From: Desulfomicrobium baculatum DSM 4028
Lineage (GTDB): Bacteria > Desulfobacterota > Desulfovibrionia > Desulfovibrionales > Desulfomicrobiaceae
Direction of reading: 5' to 3'
Assembly (NCBI RefSeq): GCF_000023225.1
Contig: NC_013173.1
Coordinates: 2,420,501 to 2,484,500, forward strand
Length of the DNA stretch: 64,000 bases
Shown here: one piece after another, positions 26,438 to 35,120 of the stretch
How the letters are laid out: every line of letters begins with the position of its first letter
Position numbering within the stretch: the first letter of the stretch is position 1
Notes under the pieces: generated by a model
The model's database searches: none
Seen by the model: only the letters and a program-made list of their open reading frames with translations
What the model was told of the DNA's origin: nothing
Program-made: the position numbers and the translations under genes

Positions 26438-27294
26438 TTTTCCTCCTGTTTGCATGCTTCCAGCACCGCCTTGGCCCGGGCCGGAAAATCGGTGATGATG
26501 CCGGCCGCCCCTTCGCGGGCCAGCCACAGTATGTCTTCCTCACGGTTCACGGTGTAGACGTTGGTTTCAAATCCGGCCTCGGCAAAGGCCGCGATGCGTC
26601 CCGGAAAAAGCCCCTTGAAGGACGGATGCACCGCCACGGCCTCAAGGCTCCTGAGCCGCGCCACGATGTCCTGCGTTGAGCCGGCCATGGCCTTTTCGTC
26701 CAGCAGCAGACCCACGGGCACTTCCGGGCAGAGCTCGCGGAACAGCTCCAGCGACTTCTGCCTGAAGGACGAGACCAGCACCCGGCCATCCAGCCCTGCG
26801 GCACGGATCAGCCCTACGACAGCGTAGACCAGCCCTTCGTCATCCCCGCCGAGCATGTCCTTGATCTCGACATTGACGGCCAGCCCGCTTTCACGGGTCC
26901 AGGCCAGCGCTTCGGCCAGGGTCGGGATCGCCTCGCCGGCGAAGGCGGCCAGCTGCCCGGCTTCCACCTCGCCGCCGGCCACGGTCCCGAACGGGTCGCG
27001 CCGCGCGAACCAACTCCCCGCGTCCAGGCTGCGGATCTGATCCAGGGTCAGCCGATTCACCACATGATGCCTGCGCGGGGGCATCCCCGGCCGCGATGCG
27101 ATGTCCGTGACGCGGCGCAGACCGTGGTCGTGAGTGACGACGACCTTGCCGTCAAGGGTGAGGTGCACGTCCAGTTCCCAGCCGTCCGCACCCTGGGCCA
27201 GGGCGGCGCGGGCCGCGGCCATGGTGTTTTCCGGGGCCGCGCTGCGCGCCCCGCGATGCGCCCAGACTTCCGGCAAGGCGAATGTTTTTCTCAT
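26434..27294 (-). CDS. Glycerophosphodiester phosphodiesterase
   Basis: A 286-residue TIM-barrel enzyme hydrolysing glycerophosphodiesters to glycerol 3-phosphate and an alcohol. Motif WAHRGARSAAPENTMAA (catalytic His, Arg, Glu/Asn), ELDVHLTLDGKVVVTHDHGL (metal-binding Glu/Asp and second His) and the C-terminal VNREEDILWLAREGAAGIITDFP are all present. No signal peptide is seen, so it is cytosolic. It is translationally coupled to the HAD phosphatase gene, and glpD converges on the pair. Confidence 0.93.
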   Translation of the reverse strand: MRKTFALPEVWAHRGARSAAPENTMAAARAALAQGADGWELDVHLTLDGKVVVTHDHGLRRVTDIASRPGMPPRRHHVVNRLTLDQIRSLDAGSWFARRDPFGTVAGGEVEAGQLAAFAGEAIPTLAEALAWTRESGLAVNVEIKDMLGGDDEGLVYAVVGLIRAAGLDGRVLVSSFRQKSLELFRELCPEVPVGLLLDEKAMAGSTQDIVARLRSLEAVAVHPSFKGLFPGRIAAFAEAGFETNVYTVNREEDILWLAREGAAGIITDFPARAKAVLEACKQEEK

Positions 27295-27447
27295 GAAATG
27301 ATCCTCTCCTTCAAAATATCCTCCCGCACGGACGCGCCTATCGAACTTCGTCCGTCAAACCATGCGCAACGTCTTCGCGCGTGCTACCTGATCCGGGAGA
27401 AAAGCAAAAGAAGGGAGGATGCCCGAAGGCGGCGAGACGGGATGAGT

Positions 27448-29268
27448 TCACACCTCTCGAACGGGACAATGCACAGGCCCTGAAATGCTTTCATCCGCCT
27501 TCAGCCCGGAAGGATCTGAGAGCCTACGTTTGATGGCTTCCAGCTCGTCCAGGTTTTCGAAGAACAGATCGACGATCCTGGGGTCGAACATCCCTCCCCG
27601 CTCCTCGCGAATGAACCGCAGCACCTTTTCCTTGGGCCAGGCGGGCTTGTAGACCCGGCCCAGCGACAACGCGTCATAGACGTCCGCTAGGGCGCAGATC
27701 CGCGCCAGCAGGTTGATCTCCTCTCCCTTCAGGCCGCAGGGATAACCGGTCCCGTCCCAGCGCTCGTGATGCTGCAGGGCGATGGCGCGGGCGCCGGCCA
27801 TGAGCTTGCGGTCGGAGGTGTGCAGAATGCGCTGCCCGATGACCGTGTGGTGCTTGATCTTCTCGAATTCCGCCTCGGTGAGCTTGCCGGGCTTGTTCAG
27901 GATCGCGTCCGGAATTCCGATCTTGCCGATGTCGTGCATCGGGGCCGCGGCCTGAATGAGCGCGATGTCTTCCGTGGACAGCCCGTATTTCTCCCCGAGC
28001 AGGGCCGAATAGGCGGCCACCCTGCGCACATGGTTGGCCGTGTCCTGCGAACGTGTCTCGATGACATCGCCCAGGGTGGACAAAAGCTCTGTCTGCGTCT
28101 CGATCATCTCGCGGTTCAAGTCCATTATTTCGGCATTGCCGAGATTGATCTTGCGCTGCTTGAGCACGTTTTGGACCAGGAGCACGATGATCACCCCGAG
28201 AATGGCGATGACCACCAGGGCGCTCAAAATGACGGAGCGATGGACCTCGAAATAGGACAACGGACGGTTCAGCAGGACCGCGTTCTCCGGCAGGACGGAC
28301 ACGGGGATGGCGAAGCGCTGCAGCGCCACGTAGTCGTAGGTGTGCCGGTTCACACCCTGCAACTTGCTGTAGGTCGCGGGCGGATTCTTTCCGGCCAGAC
28401 GTTCGAGCAGCGTCTGTGCGGCTTTGCGTCCGTGCCCGAAGGCGCTGGTCACGCACCCGCCGACCACGCCTGAATTCAGCTGAAAATCCCAGGCCACGTA
28501 CACCGGCACGGGCGAAGCGGCGGCAATGGCCCGGGGAATCTCTTCCGCCGTGAACACCTGTCCCGCCGCGTCCTGAAAATAGACCAGCAGGTAGATCAGT
28601 TCGCCGGGAACGCGCTGCCGGGCAAATTCGACCAGCTGCTCACGGGTCATGGGAGGGACGACCTCCACCCGGCTGGCCACAGCATGGGTCTGCTGCAGCA
28701 GATCGCGCAGGATGGTCTGTCCGGTCAACGTGCCGTCGATCATGACGAAAATTTTCCGCGTGCCCGGATTTTGCTTCAATGCCGCGCCAAGCGTCTCCAG
28801 ATGCGCCAGGCTTTCGATGATGATGTTCATGTCCCTGGCGTTGGTCGGGATGGAACTTATGTCGTTTATTCCGCAGGCAACGATGGGTGTCTTCGGGAAC
28901 AGCTCGTCCCGGTATCTGGCTACCAGCTCCAAGGCATGGTCGTCGGTGAGAATGATCCCGTCGAAGCGGGACCTGGTGTACTTCTCGCGATAAAGAAGCA
29001 GCAACTGCTTGAGATAGGCGGAGGATCCGTGGTGCTTGGCGTCCATGTATTCCACGCGGTAGCGCCCCCGCACGTCCGGGGCCTGCAGCACCGACACTAT
29101 CCCGTCATGCAGGTCCCTGGTCCAGGAATAGTCCGGCGCGTAGGAATGCAGCACCAGCACGCTGGGCCCCGCCCCGTCTTCGGCAGGCGCATCCGACTTC
29201 CAGACGACAAGCAGCGCCGCAAGGACGAAAAGCGGAAACAAAAGCCAAGAGCGCATGGAAGGGTTCAT
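27448..29268 (-). CDS. HD-GYP cyclic-di-GMP phosphodiesterase with ABC-substrate-binding-like sensor
   Basis: A 606-residue membrane sensor enzyme. A signal anchor (residues 5-25) precedes a periplasmic domain (about 35-330; VLVLHSYAPDYSWTRDL) of the ABC-transporter-substrate-like sensor type. A transmembrane helix (about 345-370) leads to a coiled coil and an HD-GYP domain (about 385-580). MHDIGKIGIPD and HHERWDGTGYP carry the metal and GYP motifs. It would degrade cyclic di-GMP in response to a ligand. It is monocistronic. Together with the two GGDEF proteins it points to cyclic di-GMP control in this genome. Confidence 0.9.
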   Translation of the reverse strand: MNPSMRSWLLFPLFVLAALLVVWKSDAPAEDGAGPSVLVLHSYAPDYSWTRDLHDGIVSVLQAPDVRGRYRVEYMDAKHHGSSAYLKQLLLLYREKYTRSRFDGIILTDDHALELVARYRDELFPKTPIVACGINDISSIPTNARDMNIIIESLAHLETLGAALKQNPGTRKIFVMIDGTLTGQTILRDLLQQTHAVASRVEVVPPMTREQLVEFARQRVPGELIYLLVYFQDAAGQVFTAEEIPRAIAAASPVPVYVAWDFQLNSGVVGGCVTSAFGHGRKAAQTLLERLAGKNPPATYSKLQGVNRHTYDYVALQRFAIPVSVLPENAVLLNRPLSYFEVHRSVILSALVVIAILGVIIVLLVQNVLKQRKINLGNAEIMDLNREMIETQTELLSTLGDVIETRSQDTANHVRRVAAYSALLGEKYGLSTEDIALIQAAAPMHDIGKIGIPDAILNKPGKLTEAEFEKIKHHTVIGQRILHTSDRKLMAGARAIALQHHERWDGTGYPCGLKGEEINLLARICALADVYDALSLGRVYKPAWPKEKVLRFIREERGGMFDPRIVDLFFENLDELEAIKRRLSDPSGLKADESISGPVHCPVREV

Positions 29269-29419
29269 GGCCGTTTTCTAGCACACCGCTTCCACAAGCG
29301 GCAAGGCGCAAGGCGTCCGGCGCGCCTCTTTGCCGAAGAAAGACACTCCAATATACATATCACCCCCGATTCCTTTCCAGTCCTCAAATTTGATACCCCC
29401 ACGCATGGACCCAAACACC

Positions 29420-29447
29420 TTGACTCCGTACCAATAATTAGTACAAA
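29420..29447 (+). promoter_or_regulatory. Promoter and palindromic operator of the toxin-antitoxin pair
   Basis: TTGACT (29420-29425) and TACAAA (29442-29447), spaced 16 bases, form a plausible promoter. The palindrome GTACCAATAATTAGTAC (29428-29444), with one mismatch between arms, lies between them, where an autorepressing antitoxin would bind. Confidence 0.55.
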
Positions 29448-29456
29448 GGATGCAAC

Positions 29457-29735
29457 ATGACATGGACTGTCACCCTTTCCTCCAGAGTTGCAAAGGGATG
29501 CAAGACTCTGCCAAAAGCGGTCAAAAAAGCCCTGGCGCTGCTTTTGACGGATATTGAAGATTCAGGACCCGTTCGAGGAGATTGGCCAAATTATTCGAAG
29601 CTGGGCCATGGCCGACATCATTGCCACATCAGGAAAGGGCGCCCAACCTATGTGGCCGTGTGGGAAGAAAATAACGGAAAAGTGAAGCTCGTCGAGGTGA
29701 CATATGTTGGAACGCACGAAAAAGCCCCATACTGA
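29457..29735 (+). CDS. HigB/RelE-like toxin
   Basis: A 92-residue basic protein with the RelE-fold pattern (SSRVAKGCKTLPKAVKKALALLLTDIE, RGDWPNYSKLGHGRHHCHIRKG, YVAVWEENNGKVKLVEVTYVGTHE). Related HigB/RelE toxins cut mRNA on the ribosome. The catalytic residues of the family are not fully conserved between subgroups, so activity is inferred. It overlaps the downstream antitoxin gene by 32 bases, toxin first, as is usual in higBA systems. Confidence 0.8.
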   Translation: MTWTVTLSSRVAKGCKTLPKAVKKALALLLTDIEDSGPVRGDWPNYSKLGHGRHHCHIRKGRPTYVAVWEENNGKVKLVEVTYVGTHEKAPY

Positions 29736-30066
29736 GAACGTGACCATCCGCATCACCGGCCCTGCAAGCAGGAAAAAAGAAGCTGTAAAGATACTCGCAC
29801 ACCTTGGTTTCGCAATTCAGGAAGAAACTTCTACCACGCCATGGCGCGAAACGTTGGGCTTCGAGAATTCGCAGCTGCCTGGCGTATTTCTGGCCGGAGC
29901 CCGGCATCGGGAAGGAATGACCCAGGAGCAGCTGGCCAAGGCCACGGGCATTGCACGGCGGCACATCTCCGAGATGGAGAACAACAAGCGCCCCATCGGC
30001 AAGCTGAACGCCCGCAAACTGGCCGCAGCCCTGCATGTCGATCCCAGACGCTTTCTGTCGGCCTGA
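29704..30066 (+). CDS. HigA-like antitoxin (XRE family)
   Basis: A 120-residue protein ending in an XRE helix-turn-helix (MTQEQLAKATGIARRHISEMENNKRPIGKLNARKLAAAL is spread over about residues 70-105). The N-terminal half is basic and probably binds the toxin. Translationally coupled to the toxin gene. Likely represses its own promoter through the palindrome at 29428-29444. Confidence 0.82.
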   Translation: MLERTKKPHTENVTIRITGPASRKKEAVKILAHLGFAIQEETSTTPWRETLGFENSQLPGVFLAGARHREGMTQEQLAKATGIARRHISEMENNKRPIGKLNARKLAAALHVDPRRFLSA

Positions 30067-30182
30067 TCCGGTGATATCGAAAAACCTGAAATGATCAGCC
30101 GACACTCGAACTGCAGGCCAAAGCAAATAAAAAGCCAATAGATCCAGATAAATACTTATCCATTATCATCAGGAAAGCACAT

Positions 30183-30698
30183 ATGGAATACACGTTACGA
30201 CGCACAAGCAGAAAAAGAGAGAATGATGAAGCATGGGGAGTTCTTCGTCGGTGCACATGGGGTTTTCTCTCCGTAGTCGGACCGAATGCGACGCCTTATG
30301 GGGTCCCCCTCAATTACGCACTCCTTGAGCAGGATGATGAAAAACACCTCATCTTCCACTGCGCCAATGAAGGTCGCAAGACAGATTACCTGAAACTCAA
30401 CCCTCAAGCCGCCTTCGTCGCGGTCGAAAATGCCGAAACGCTTCCCGAGAAATTCAGCACCGCATATGCCAGCGCCATGGTTTCCGGATACATTGAAAGA
30501 GTCGATGACCCGGAAACGAAAAGGGCTTTGTTGAAATTTTTTGTGCAAAAACTCGCCCCAGGCTTTCAGGAACGCGGCGACAGGCACATCGAACACCGAC
30601 TGAGCGACTGCTGCGTTTTGAAACTCAAAATCGAGCACATTTGCGGAAAAGGTCGCAAGAAAGAAGAACCATACGCCTTGGCCGATCTGGGATTCTAG
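30183..30698 (+). CDS. Pyridoxamine-phosphate-oxidase-like flavin-binding protein
   Basis: A 171-residue split-barrel FMN-binding protein of the PNPOx-like group that includes NimA nitroimidazole-resistance proteins. It starts with LRRTSRKRENDEAWGVLRRCTWGFLSVVG and continues with the GVPLNYALLE beta-barrel region and HLIFHCANEGRKTDYL, typical of the family. The substrate is unknown. It precedes the sulfonate island with its own short upstream region and no operon partner. Confidence 0.78.
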   Translation: MEYTLRRTSRKRENDEAWGVLRRCTWGFLSVVGPNATPYGVPLNYALLEQDDEKHLIFHCANEGRKTDYLKLNPQAAFVAVENAETLPEKFSTAYASAMVSGYIERVDDPETKRALLKFFVQKLAPGFQERGDRHIEHRLSDCCVLKLKIEHICGKGRKKEEPYALADLGF

Positions 30699-30726
30699 CT
30701 CCTCGCGCGACAGGCAAAGCGCCTCT

Positions 30727-30761
30727 TTGCCCGCATACGGACATGATGCCCGTATGCGGAC
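30727..30761. promoter_or_regulatory. Two tandem 16-bp palindromes, candidate activator sites
   Basis: TGCCCGCATACGGACA (30727-30742) and TGCCCGTATGCGGACA (30746-30761) share the pattern TGCCCG-N4-CGGACA, start to start 19 bases. They lie about 120-155 bases upstream of the -24 element at 30881. The same pattern, with CGGGCA or a one-base change, is found at 37968-37983 and 48008-48023, each ahead of a sigma-54-type promoter. Confidence 0.65.
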
Positions 30762-30880
30762 ATGACACGCCGCAAAGTATGTCTTTCTTGATACAACTCC
30801 AATGCGACGACTCCATTCAATAATCAAAATTCGCTACTAATCCAGATTATTATAACGACTACCTGAGATTGCATGCAAAG

Positions 30881-30896
30881 AGGATCACTTCTTGCT
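30881..30896 (+). promoter_or_regulatory. Sigma-54-type promoter of the aldehyde dehydrogenase
   Basis: AGGATCACTTCTTGCT has GG and GC separated by exactly ten bases and matches 8 of 11 positions of TGGCACG-N4-TTGCW. Expected transcription start near 30907, leaving an 80-base leader. Confidence 0.55.
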
Positions 30897-30986
30897 TTGA
30901 GACCTGCATGCGTATTCATCAAGAACTCCATTGATTTCAATCGACAAACACGAACATCAAAATTTCAAGCGGAGGTTTATAAAAAC

Positions 30987-32447
30987 ATGCGATTACAGGA
31001 CGCGTCACTCCTTTGTTCCAAGTGTCATATCGGCGGTGTATGGGTTGAGGCAGACGGCAACGGTTCATTCCCGGTCATAAACAAAACAACCGGCGACGTG
31101 ATCTGCACAGTCCCGAATTGCGGAAAATCCGAAACAGACCGTGCGATCGCCTCAGCAGCCGAAGCTTTCAAGACCTGGGGCGCAATGACCGGAAAAGAAC
31201 GCGGCCTTGTCCTGCACCGATGGCATGCTCTCATCCACGAAAACATTGACGACCTCGCCCTGATACTGACTCTGGAGCAGGGAAAGCCCCTTGCGGAATC
31301 CAGAGGGGAAATACTTCTGGGATGCACCTATATAGACTGGTTCGCAGAGGAGGGACGCCGGGCATACGGTGAAGTCATTCCTTCCCCGTGGAGCGGCAAG
31401 CAGCCCCTGGCCATACGCCAGCCGATCGGCGTGGCGGCGGCCATAACACCCTGGAATTTCCCGAACTCCATGATCACGCGAAAAGCCGCGCCAGCCTTGG
31501 CGGCCGGGTGCCCGGTCATCGTCAAACCCGCATCCGCGACCCCCTTGTCCGCGCTTGCGCTCGGGGTCCTGGCTGAGCGCGCAGGTTTTCCTGCGGGCGT
31601 ATTCTCCGTGATCACCGGCAACGCGCGCGAAATCGGAGACGCCTTGTGCCAGAGCCCAACAGTGCGCGCGCTCAGCTTTACCGGCTCCACTCCTGTCGGG
31701 AAGAAACTCATGGCCCAATGTGCGCAGACCATGAAAAAGCTGTCCCTTGAACTGGGCGGCAACGCGCCGTTTCTTGTTTTTGAAAAAGGGGATGTGGAGG
31801 ACGCCGTGCGCAGCGCAGTGGGCTGCAAATTTCGGAATGCCGGGCAAACCTGCATCTGCGCCAACCGTTTTCTGGTGGAGGACGCTGTGCACGATGAATT
31901 CGTGGAGCGCCTCAAGACGGAAGTCGGCAGGATCATCCTGGGAGACGGAACCAAGACCGGAGTAACCCAAGGCCCGCTCATCGACGGCAAGGCTTTCGCC
32001 TTCATGCACGAGTTGCTGCAGGACGCGACAAGCAAAGGAGCCACCATCGTGTGCGGCGGCAAGCCGTCGGCCCTGGGCGGGAACTTCTTCAAGCCCACCA
32101 TCGTCACCGACGTGACCAGGGACATGCGTCTCTTCCAGGAGGAAATCTTCGGCCCCATCGCCCCGATCATTCGCTTCTCCAGCGAAGAAGAGGCCATCGA
32201 ACTTGCAAACGACACGCCCTACGGACTGGCCAGCTATGTCTTCACCCGCGATCTGCCCCAGCTGTGGAGAGTCGTGACCAGGCTCGAATATGGACTGGTC
32301 GGCGCCAACGAGGTCGCCCTCGCCTCGGGCGAAGTCCCGTTTGGAGGCGTGAAGGATAGCGGACTTGGCCGGGAAGGCGGTCGGCAGGGATTGGATGAGT
32401 ACCTGGAAACCAAGTACATCCTGCTTGGAGGTCTGGACAAGCGCTAG
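30987..32447 (+). CDS. NAD(P)-dependent aldehyde dehydrogenase (GabD-like), candidate sulfolactaldehyde dehydrogenase
   Basis: A 486-residue aldehyde dehydrogenase of the succinate-semialdehyde type. Cys289 (NAGQTCICANRF) is the nucleophile and Glu255 (LELGGNAP) the general base; TPWNFP and KPASATP form the cofactor-binding region. GabD-like enzymes serve as sulfolactaldehyde dehydrogenases (SlaB) in known sulfoquinovose and dihydroxypropanesulfonate pathways. ATG 30987 is chosen for GGAGG upstream. Two palindromic sites and a sigma-54 promoter upstream match those ahead of the dehydrogenase-LarA operon and suyAB. That placement supports a sulfonate-aldehyde role; succinate semialdehyde is the alternative. 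Confidence 0.85.
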   Translation: MRLQDASLLCSKCHIGGVWVEADGNGSFPVINKTTGDVICTVPNCGKSETDRAIASAAEAFKTWGAMTGKERGLVLHRWHALIHENIDDLALILTLEQGKPLAESRGEILLGCTYIDWFAEEGRRAYGEVIPSPWSGKQPLAIRQPIGVAAAITPWNFPNSMITRKAAPALAAGCPVIVKPASATPLSALALGVLAERAGFPAGVFSVITGNAREIGDALCQSPTVRALSFTGSTPVGKKLMAQCAQTMKKLSLELGGNAPFLVFEKGDVEDAVRSAVGCKFRNAGQTCICANRFLVEDAVHDEFVERLKTEVGRIILGDGTKTGVTQGPLIDGKAFAFMHELLQDATSKGATIVCGGKPSALGGNFFKPTIVTDVTRDMRLFQEEIFGPIAPIIRFSSEEEAIELANDTPYGLASYVFTRDLPQLWRVVTRLEYGLVGANEVALASGEVPFGGVKDSGLGREGGRQGLDEYLETKYILLGGLDKR

Positions 32448-32569
32448 TGCGCCCGGCGTGGAAATCCTCCAAGAGCATTCACCTGAAAAAGTGATGCCAG
32501 GGGCTGCCTTCTCGGCGGTCCCTGGACGCTGATCAGCCCCTTTTCGGTTTGCCGGGATGACCGTCAGCT

Positions 32570-33961
32570 TTAGCCGCCGTCCCTGGGCGTCTCACCGAGC
32601 TCCTTGAGCTTGCGGAAGACCGTGCTGCGGTTGATGCCGAGTTTCTTGGCCGCATCGTTCACGGATCCGAACTGGTCGATCGCCTTCCGCAGGACGCTCC
32701 CTTCCAGGTCCTGCATTATTTCCTTGAAAGTGCGGCCCTCCAGATCCACATCGGCGAGATTTTCAGGGCAGACGCAGGGCTTGCCGCGCGTGCCACGGGC
32801 GAAAGGAAGATCCTCCACGCCGATAAAGCTTTTCCGGCTGGTGACCACCAGCCCTTGAATCAGATTTTCAAGCTCCCGCGCGTTGCCCGGCCAGGAATGA
32901 CGCAACAGGGCGTCGTCGGCCTCGGCGCTGATCTTCATCTCGCGTCTGTATTTGGCGCAAAAGAAATCCAGGAATCCGTGAGCCATGGGCAGTATGTCCG
33001 CTCTGCGCTCGCGCAGGGGCGGCAGTTTCAGGACGGCCACCTTCAGACGGTAGTAGAGGTCGGAGCGGAAGTTGCCCAGACGCACTTCCTTCTCGAGATC
33101 CTTGTTCGTCGCAGCCAGGACGCGCACATCGACCTTGCTTGCAGATGTGGCGCCGACCCGCATCACCTCCCTGTCCTGAAGCAGTCGGAGCAGGCTCGAC
33201 TGCATGGTCAGGGGCAGATCTCCAATCTCATCCAGAAACAGGGTGCCGGACGCGGCCGCCTCTATGAGCCCGATCTTGCCGTGCCTGCTGCCCCCGGAAA
33301 AAGTGCCGCTGGTGTAGCCGAAGAGCATCGTCTCAATCAGGCTTTCGGGGATACTCGAACAGTCGGCCTTGATGAAGGGTTTTTCGGACCTGGGGCTGAC
33401 CGAGTGGATATGCCGGGCGACGACGTCCTTGCCTACGCCGGTTTCGCCGATGAGCAGCACCGTGGCATCCGTCTCGGCGATGTTGTCGATCTGGCTGTAG
33501 ATTTTGCGCATGGCCGGGCTGTGGACGACGCGAGGATACTCGGCCGCATATTTCTGATCGGCCATATTCATGGTCTGGTACGCGTCGAGAAGTTCCTTCT
33601 GGATCGCGAGCTTGCGCTTCAAGTCCATGAGGGTGGTCACGTCGCGCATAAAGGTGATGACAAACGCCACCTCTCCCGATTCGTCGAGGATGGGCGTTCC
33701 TTCCAGGATGAGCTTGCGGCCTCCCGCGTTCTGGATGCTGGAGTGGCTCCGCTTGGTCTTGACGATCTCGGGATTGATGACAACGTCGAAGAGCCCGTGC
33801 TCCATCATCTCCACGGCCGACTTTCCGAGCAAGGATTCTCTGGGGATTCCGGTCAGTTCGCTGTGCCGGTTATTCAGATAGACAACGATTCCGGCGTGAT
33901 CGGTGATGCACACGGCGTCTTTGAAGCTGTCGAGAAACTGTTCGAAGAATTTTGAAAACAT
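32570..33961 (-). CDS. PAS-domain sigma-54 activator beside the sulfonate lyase
   Basis: A 463-residue enhancer-binding protein. A PAS domain (about residues 10-110), an AAA+ domain (about 145-375; Walker A GETGVGKD at 172-179; Walker B FLDEIGD) and a Fis-type helix-turn-helix (SVNDAAKKLGINRSTVFRKLKEL) are all in order. The sigma-54-contacting GAFTGA loop reads GTFSGG at residues 219-224, a non-canonical form. It is downstream of the activase on the same strand beyond a terminator, so it has a separate transcript. Likely activates the lyase promoter, perhaps through the palindrome at 37810-37827. Confidence 0.88.
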   Translation of the reverse strand: MFSKFFEQFLDSFKDAVCITDHAGIVVYLNNRHSELTGIPRESLLGKSAVEMMEHGLFDVVINPEIVKTKRSHSSIQNAGGRKLILEGTPILDESGEVAFVITFMRDVTTLMDLKRKLAIQKELLDAYQTMNMADQKYAAEYPRVVHSPAMRKIYSQIDNIAETDATVLLIGETGVGKDVVARHIHSVSPRSEKPFIKADCSSIPESLIETMLFGYTSGTFSGGSRHGKIGLIEAAASGTLFLDEIGDLPLTMQSSLLRLLQDREVMRVGATSASKVDVRVLAATNKDLEKEVRLGNFRSDLYYRLKVAVLKLPPLRERRADILPMAHGFLDFFCAKYRREMKISAEADDALLRHSWPGNARELENLIQGLVVTSRKSFIGVEDLPFARGTRGKPCVCPENLADVDLEGRTFKEIMQDLEGSVLRKAIDQFGSVNDAAKKLGINRSTVFRKLKELGETPRDGG

Positions 33962-34113
33962 GGATTGTCTTGGAAGAATGTTCGGAGTCAAAAGAAATTT
34001 CTTCTTCCGATCCCGCGCGCTCTGTCAAGGCGGGAGTTGGGGCGGTTCATGGCGGCGTGCGTTCATGCGCCGTGAACGTGTGCGTGCGGGGCCTGAACCG
34101 GACGGCCGGCATG

Positions 34114-34143
34114 AAAAAGCCCCGTCAGATGGACCTGCGGGGC
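34114..34143 (-). terminator. Terminator after the lyase-activase operon
   Basis: On the minus strand GCCCCG (34138-34143) pairs with CGGGGC (34119-34124) across a 13-base loop and is followed by TTTTT. Confidence 0.75.
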
Positions 34144-34163
34144 GTCGGAGGGAGAGGACGGGG

Positions 34164-35060
34164 CTAAGCGGCTATGGCCTTCAGCCTTGCCATGAGGGCG
34201 GGGGCGAGCTTCGCGTCTCCCATGGGAAAGGGTCGCTTCAGGAATTGGTACTTGGGCTGCCCCATGCGGTGATAAGGCAGGAGTTCGTAGGTCAGCCGTT
34301 CGCGCTTGGGCAGATGCGCGACAATGGCCCTGATGTCTTCCTCGGTGTCGTTGAATCCGGGAATGACCGGAGTGCGCACCGTGATGGGCAGGTCAGGATA
34401 GGCGCGGAGCACGCTCTCAAAGTTTTCGAGGATGAGTTCGTTTCCGACGCCTGTGCCCTGCCTGTGCCGTGCCGAGGACATGGACTTGATGTCGAAGATG
34501 AGGCCGTCAAGGAGCCCGCAGGCTTCGAGCAGCGCCTCTGTGGAACAGTGGCCGCAAGTTTCCATGACGGTGTTGATCCGTCTGCGCCTGGCGTCGCGCA
34601 GCAGGGCCAGCGCGAATTCGGGCTGAAACATGGCTTCGCCGCCGCTCAGGGTCATGCCGCCGCCGGAACGGGCATAGAAGACGCCGTCCTGTTCAACCGC
34701 GTTCAGGACCGCGTCCACGGTCATGGCCTTGCCGTAGACGCTCAAAGCTCCCGTCGGACAGGCGTCGACGCAATCCGGCGCAGTCCCGCAGAGGGCGCAG
34801 TCGATGGCCGGCAGCCCTTCGATGTCCATGATGCGGGAGCTTGGACAACTGGTGATGCACCGCCCGCAGACGGCCGGGGTCAGGCATTTCGCCATATTGA
34901 AGGCCAGCTCGGGCCGCAGATGCTGGGATTCGGGATTACTGCACCAGTCGCAGCGCAGCGGGCAGCCTTTGAGGAAGACCATGGTGCGGATGCCTGCCCC
35001 GTCATGGACGGTGTATTTCTGGATGTTGAAGACGTATCCTTGCTGATTCATGTCACTCAT
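34164..35060 (-). CDS. islB: Glycyl-radical enzyme activase (radical SAM), IslB-type
   Basis: A 298-residue radical SAM protein that installs the glycyl radical on the neighbouring lyase. The CxxxCxxC cluster is Cys33, Cys37, Cys40 (GCPLRCDWCSNPES). Two further ferredoxin-like Cys sets follow (59, 65, 68, 72 and 88, 91, 97, 101), as in activases of the dehydratase/lyase class. SGGGMTLSGGE is the SAM-contact region. It lies 60 bases after the lyase gene on the same strand. The symbol assumes the lyase is IslA-like; if it is HpsG, the activase would be HpsH. Confidence 0.9.
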   Translation of the reverse strand: MSDMNQQGYVFNIQKYTVHDGAGIRTMVFLKGCPLRCDWCSNPESQHLRPELAFNMAKCLTPAVCGRCITSCPSSRIMDIEGLPAIDCALCGTAPDCVDACPTGALSVYGKAMTVDAVLNAVEQDGVFYARSGGGMTLSGGEAMFQPEFALALLRDARRRRINTVMETCGHCSTEALLEACGLLDGLIFDIKSMSSARHRQGTGVGNELILENFESVLRAYPDLPITVRTPVIPGFNDTEEDIRAIVAHLPKRERLTYELLPYHRMGQPKYQFLKRPFPMGDAKLAPALMARLKAIAA

Positions 35061-35120
35061 GTCTTTCTCGTCGTTGTCGAAAGGGTGCGAGGGGAGCGCG
35101 GCCCCCTCGCACGGATTGAT

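Larger units (their letters stand above)
30699..30986. other. Upstream control region of the aldehyde dehydrogenase
   Basis: About 290 bases with no gene. It contains two palindromic activator-type sites (30727-30742 and 30746-30761) and a sigma-54-type promoter (30881-30896), each listed separately. Confidence 0.65.

Noticed and set aside
30730-30758. Stem-loop first read as a terminator after the flavin-binding gene
   Set aside because: No T-run follows, and the same bases are better explained as two tandem TGCCCG-N4-CGGACA sites shared with two other promoters.
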